A DNA stretch of 6,581 bases from Bacteroidetes bacterium UBA1952 (lineage in GTDB: Bacteria > Bacteroidota > Bacteroidia > Chitinophagales > Chitinophagaceae). Of this stretch, positions 4,585-6,581 are shown piece by piece. Position numbers and translations under genes: made by a program. The notes beneath the pieces are model-generated. The model made no database searches. It was not told the DNA's origin and saw only the letters and a program-made list of their open reading frames with translations. The stretch is from contig DDEO01000120.1 of the NCBI GenBank assembly GCA_002336725.1, positions 1 to 6,581 of the forward strand, written 5' to 3'. The first letter of the stretch is position 1. The number at the start of each line of letters is the position of its first letter.

Positions 4585-6126
4585 ATGCAATCAACGCTTA
4601 GCGAACAGGAAATCGTTCGCCGGGAAAAGCTGGCCGAACTGCAACGCCTCGGCATCGACCCCTACCCGGCCCCTACTTTTGACATCACCCACAAGGCCGA
4701 AGAGATTCAGAATGGCTACAAAGGCGAAGAAGACAACGAGGCTTTCAAGGAAGTTTCGCTGGCGGGCCGCATCATGAGCATCCGCGACATGGGAAAGGCG
4801 GCTTTTGCCGTCATCCAGGACGCATCAGGCCGCATTCAGATTTATCTGCGCCGCGACGACCTCTGCCCCGGCGAAGACAAAACGCTGTATAATGCCGTTA
4901 TTAAAAAACTCCTCGATATCGGCGATTTCGTGGGCCTCAAAGGCTTTGTTTTTAAAACCAAAACCGGCGAAACCTCTATCCACGTAACGGATTTTAAACT
5001 GCTGGCAAAAGCCCTGCGCCCGCTGCCCATCGTGAAGGAAAAAGATGGCGAAGTGTATGACGCAGTTACCGACCCGGAATTTCGCTACCGCCAACGCTAC
5101 GCCGACCTTATCGTGAACCCCGGCGTGCGCGACACGTTTACGAAGATTACCAAAATGAAAGGTGCCATCCGCCGTTTCCTCGACGAGCGCGGCGCACTGG
5201 AAGTGGATACGCCGGTGCTGCAAAGCATCCCCGGCGGCGCCATCGCCCGTCCCTTCGCCACGCACCACAACGCGCTCGACATTCCGCTGTATCTGCGCAT
5301 CGCCAACGAGTTGTATCTGAAGCGCCTCATCGTGGGCGGCTTCGACTGGGTGTATGAATTTTCCCGGAATTTCCGGAATGAAGGCATGGACCGGACGCAC
5401 AACCCGGAATTTACCATCCTGGAATGGTACACGGCCTACAAGGATTATTTCTGGATGATGGAAACCACCGAGCAAATGCTGGAAAAAGCGGCGCTGGATG
5501 TTTGCGGCACAACGGATGTTCCTTCTACTTCCTTCGGCTCCGCTCAGGAAGCAAAAACAATTTCGTTTAAAGCCCCCTTTAAAAGAATTTCAATTTTTGA
5601 TGCTATAAAAGAACATACCGGCCACGATGTAAGCCAGATGGATGAAGATGGCCTGCGCAAAGTTTGTAACGAACTCGGCATCCACGTAGATAAAACAATG
5701 GGCAAAGGCAAATTGATTGACGAAATTTTTGGTGAGAAATGCGAACATCATTACATACAACCTACCTTCATTATTGATTATCCTGTGGAGATGAGCCCCT
5801 TAACCAAAAAGCACCGCAGCAAACCCGGGCTGGTAGAGCGTTTTGAACTGATGATCAATGGTAAAGAAATTGCTAATGCTTACAGCGAACTGAACGACCC
5901 CGTAGAACAGCGCGAACGCTTTGAAGAACAAGCCAAACTCATGCAGCGCGGCGATGAAGAAGCGATGTATATTGATTATGACTTTCTACGAGCTTTAGAA
6001 TATGGTATGCCGCCTACATCGGGCATTGGTTTTGGTATTGACAGGCTTTGTATGCTGCTCACCAATCAGCCTTCTATTCAGGATGTGCTGTTCTTCCCGC
6101 AAATGCGGCCGGAGAAGATGGATTGA
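4585..6126 (+). CDS. lysS: Lysyl-tRNA synthetase, class II
   Basis: This 513-residue cytoplasmic enzyme attaches lysine to tRNA-Lys using ATP. An OB-fold anticodon-binding domain occupies roughly residues 50-150 (VSLAGRIMSIRDMGKAAFAV onward). The class II catalytic domain follows, with motif 1 around LEVDTPVLQSIPGGAIARPF, motif 2 at FSRNFRNEGMDRTHNPEFT (259-277) and motif 3 at GIGFGIDR (480-487). Length agrees with bacterial LysRS (about 500). ATG 4585 is chosen because LSEQEIVRREKLAEL is a normal LysRS N-terminus; the open frame extends upstream to 4312 only through repeat and promoter DNA. Base composition is odd: codons up to about 5515 are GC-rich (one sampled 60-bp line is 68% GC), while 5560-6126 is much AT-richer (sampled lines 35-52%). 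The change falls at an in-frame repeat-like insert (5531-5548) in the linker between catalytic blocks. All catalytic motifs remain intact, so the product should be active. Confidence 0.97.
   Translation: MQSTLSEQEIVRREKLAELQRLGIDPYPAPTFDITHKAEEIQNGYKGEEDNEAFKEVSLAGRIMSIRDMGKAAFAVIQDASGRIQIYLRRDDLCPGEDKTLYNAVIKKLLDIGDFVGLKGFVFKTKTGETSIHVTDFKLLAKALRPLPIVKEKDGEVYDAVTDPEFRYRQRYADLIVNPGVRDTFTKITKMKGAIRRFLDERGALEVDTPVLQSIPGGAIARPFATHHNALDIPLYLRIANELYLKRLIVGGFDWVYEFSRNFRNEGMDRTHNPEFTILEWYTAYKDYFWMMETTEQMLEKAALDVCGTTDVPSTSFGSAQEAKTISFKAPFKRISIFDAIKEHTGHDVSQMDEDGLRKVCNELGIHVDKTMGKGKLIDEIFGEKCEHHYIQPTFIIDYPVEMSPLTKKHRSKPGLVERFELMINGKEIANAYSELNDPVEQRERFEEQAKLMQRGDEEAMYIDYDFLRALEYGMPPTSGIGFGIDRLCMLLTNQPSIQDVLFFPQMRPEKMD
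5531..5548. repeat. Dispersed-repeat-like 18-mer read in frame inside lysS
   Basis: CCTTCGGCTCCGCTCAGG resembles a short repeat (CCTTCGACT-CGCTCAGG type) that I recall as widely scattered in Bacteroidota and other genomes. It encodes part of VPSTSFGSAQEAKTIS (residues 312-327), a variable linker in LysRS, so it is tolerated. It marks the point where GC content drops. Family membership is from memory and needs a search. Confidence 0.5.
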
Positions 6127-6131
6127 TAAAA

Positions 6132-6151
6132 GTTTGAAGGTTTGAAAGTTT
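6132..6151. repeat. 8-bp tandem repeat GTTTGAA(G/A), 2.5 units, after lysS
   Basis: GTTTGAAG, GTTTGAAA and GTTT are in direct tandem, starting 5 bp after the lysS stop. Its position parallels the 7-bp repeat just after phaC. Confidence 0.7.
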
Positions 6152-6163
6152 CTCAACTCAATT

Positions 6164-6195
6164 TTCGTGGGGACACGAACCATCTGACTTTTTTT
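6164..6195 (+). terminator. Possible lysS terminator hairpin
   Basis: TTCGTG-GGGA-CACGAA is a perfect 6-bp stem with a 4-nt loop. A run of seven T (6189-6195) follows after a 9-nt gap, which is longer than in a classical intrinsic terminator. It lies 38 bp past the lysS stop. Alternatively it is part of the wider hairpin cluster described next. Confidence 0.35.
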
Positions 6196-6254
6196 ATTGT
6201 CAGGTTTATTTTTCGTCCGAGTCCGAACTCGATAAAGCCTGGCAGGGACATGCC
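6164..6254. other. Cluster of four short hairpins between lysS and the next gene
   Basis: Four inverted repeats follow each other: TTCGTG/CACGAA (6164-6179), CTGAC/GTCAG (6184-6203), CGAGT/ACTCG (6218-6231) and GGCA/TGCC (6241-6254). No open frame here looks like a real protein. It might be a degraded repeat, a 3' UTR or a small structured RNA; I do not recognise it. The rest of the gap to 6382 is AT-rich with nothing clear except the promoter candidate. Confidence 0.4.
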
Positions 6255-6354
6255 CAATTCATTTTTCTCTTTCTTTCCGCCTGTTCTTCATGATTTGCGT
6301 CTTCAATACCGGTGCCCATATGTGCGAGCCAAAGGAAAAATAACAAACTGTTTA

Positions 6355-6362
6355 TTAAATTG
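6355..6362 (+). promoter_or_regulatory. Weak -7 candidate for the 3'-terminal gene
   Basis: TTAAATTG differs from TAnnTTTG at two positions. It is considered only because the following sequence, CAGCCTTTAT then T-rich, closely resembles that after the phaC -7 box (CACCTTTAT then T-rich). The ATG lies 20 nt downstream. Confidence 0.25.
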
Positions 6363-6382
6363 CAGCCTTTATATTTTTAAAT

Positions 6383-6581
6383 ATGGAAAACTTAACCGTC
6401 AAAGAATTTTTAAAAAAGACAAACAGCAAAATAAACTCCGTAATAAAAAAGCTAACGGTAAGAGAGCTGGATGAGGAGGAAAAAGGAAACTATGTTTCTT
6501 TTGTGGATGATGGCGAGGCAAGTTTTGATGTAAATATTAAGCTGCGCGGTGATACTATTGAAGCTATGAGTTGCGACTGCG
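6383..6581 (+). CDS. Partial gene, N-terminus of a probable SWIM zinc-finger protein
   Basis: Sixty-six codons are visible before the window edge, from ATG 6383. The protein begins MENLTVKEFLKKTNSKINSV and is charged and soluble, with no signal peptide. The visible part ends in SCDC after a beta-rich stretch (ASFDVNIKLRGDTIEAM). A Cys-x-Cys pair in such a setting is how SWIM zinc fingers (CxC...CxH) begin, and in Bacteroidota an N-terminal SWIM domain often precedes an SNF2-type helicase. The remaining Cys/His pair and any helicase domain lie outside the window, so this is an inference. The gene is AT-rich like the 3' part of lysS and unlike the DNA to the left. There is no Shine-Dalgarno site. 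Confidence 0.6.
   Translation, partial: MENLTVKEFLKKTNSKINSVIKKLTVRELDEEEKGNYVSFVDDGEASFDVNIKLRGDTIEAMSCDC

Noticed and set aside
4323..4655. N-terminal extension of the methyltransferase to 4655
   Set aside because: It would cross the lysS promoter and both repeat arrays; the domain begins after the Met at 4322.
6142..6474. 110-residue plus-strand open frame after lysS
   Set aside because: It has low-complexity basic composition, crosses several hairpins and overlaps the better-supported gene from 6383 in another frame.

Overview
The window looks like chromosomal DNA from a fairly GC-rich member of the Bacteroidota, perhaps a Saprospiria- or Chitinophagia-like lineage; the phylum is better supported than the class. 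The evidence is several start-proximal TAnnTTTG-type -7 promoter elements, no Shine-Dalgarno sites, a LysRS N-terminus of the LSEQEIVRR type, and an NRAMP transporter fused to a universal stress domain. There are five protein genes: four complete and one cut by the right edge.

Layout: 1-338 has no credible gene. It holds a G/C-rich hairpin repeat (1-28) and a 16-unit, 15-bp minisatellite (79-321) that ends just before the mntH promoter. mntH (339-2222, +) encodes an Mn/Fe transporter with a C-terminal UspA domain. phaC (2266-3330, +) follows after 43 bp and encodes a class III-like polyhydroxyalkanoate synthase with an intact Cys-Asp-His triad. The convergent gap 3331-3530 holds a 7-bp tandem repeat, a 12-bp direct repeat and a second G/C-rich hairpin element. 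A SAM-dependent methyltransferase (3531-4322, -) is divergent from lysS (4585-6126, +), which encodes class II lysyl-tRNA synthetase. A compositionally different, AT-richer tail holds a hairpin-rich intergenic stretch and the first 66 codons of a gene (6383 onward) that probably encodes a SWIM zinc-finger protein.

The genes do not form one obvious pathway: metal uptake, carbon storage, methyl transfer and tRNA charging are mostly independent. What links the region is non-coding. One repeat family, with core TCCAAC and unit TCCAACAGCG(A/C)AGCG, lies directly upstream of three of the five genes (mntH, the methyltransferase and lysS). In each case it is oriented toward the gene and stops at or near the -7 element. 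The two arrays between the methyltransferase and lysS therefore face each other and form a long inverted repeat. This promoter-coupled, strand-oriented array family is the best candidate in the window for something undescribed.

The second notable point is lysS itself. GC content falls sharply in mid-gene, right after an 18-bp dispersed-repeat-like sequence that is read in frame, suggesting mosaic origin or an assembly junction.
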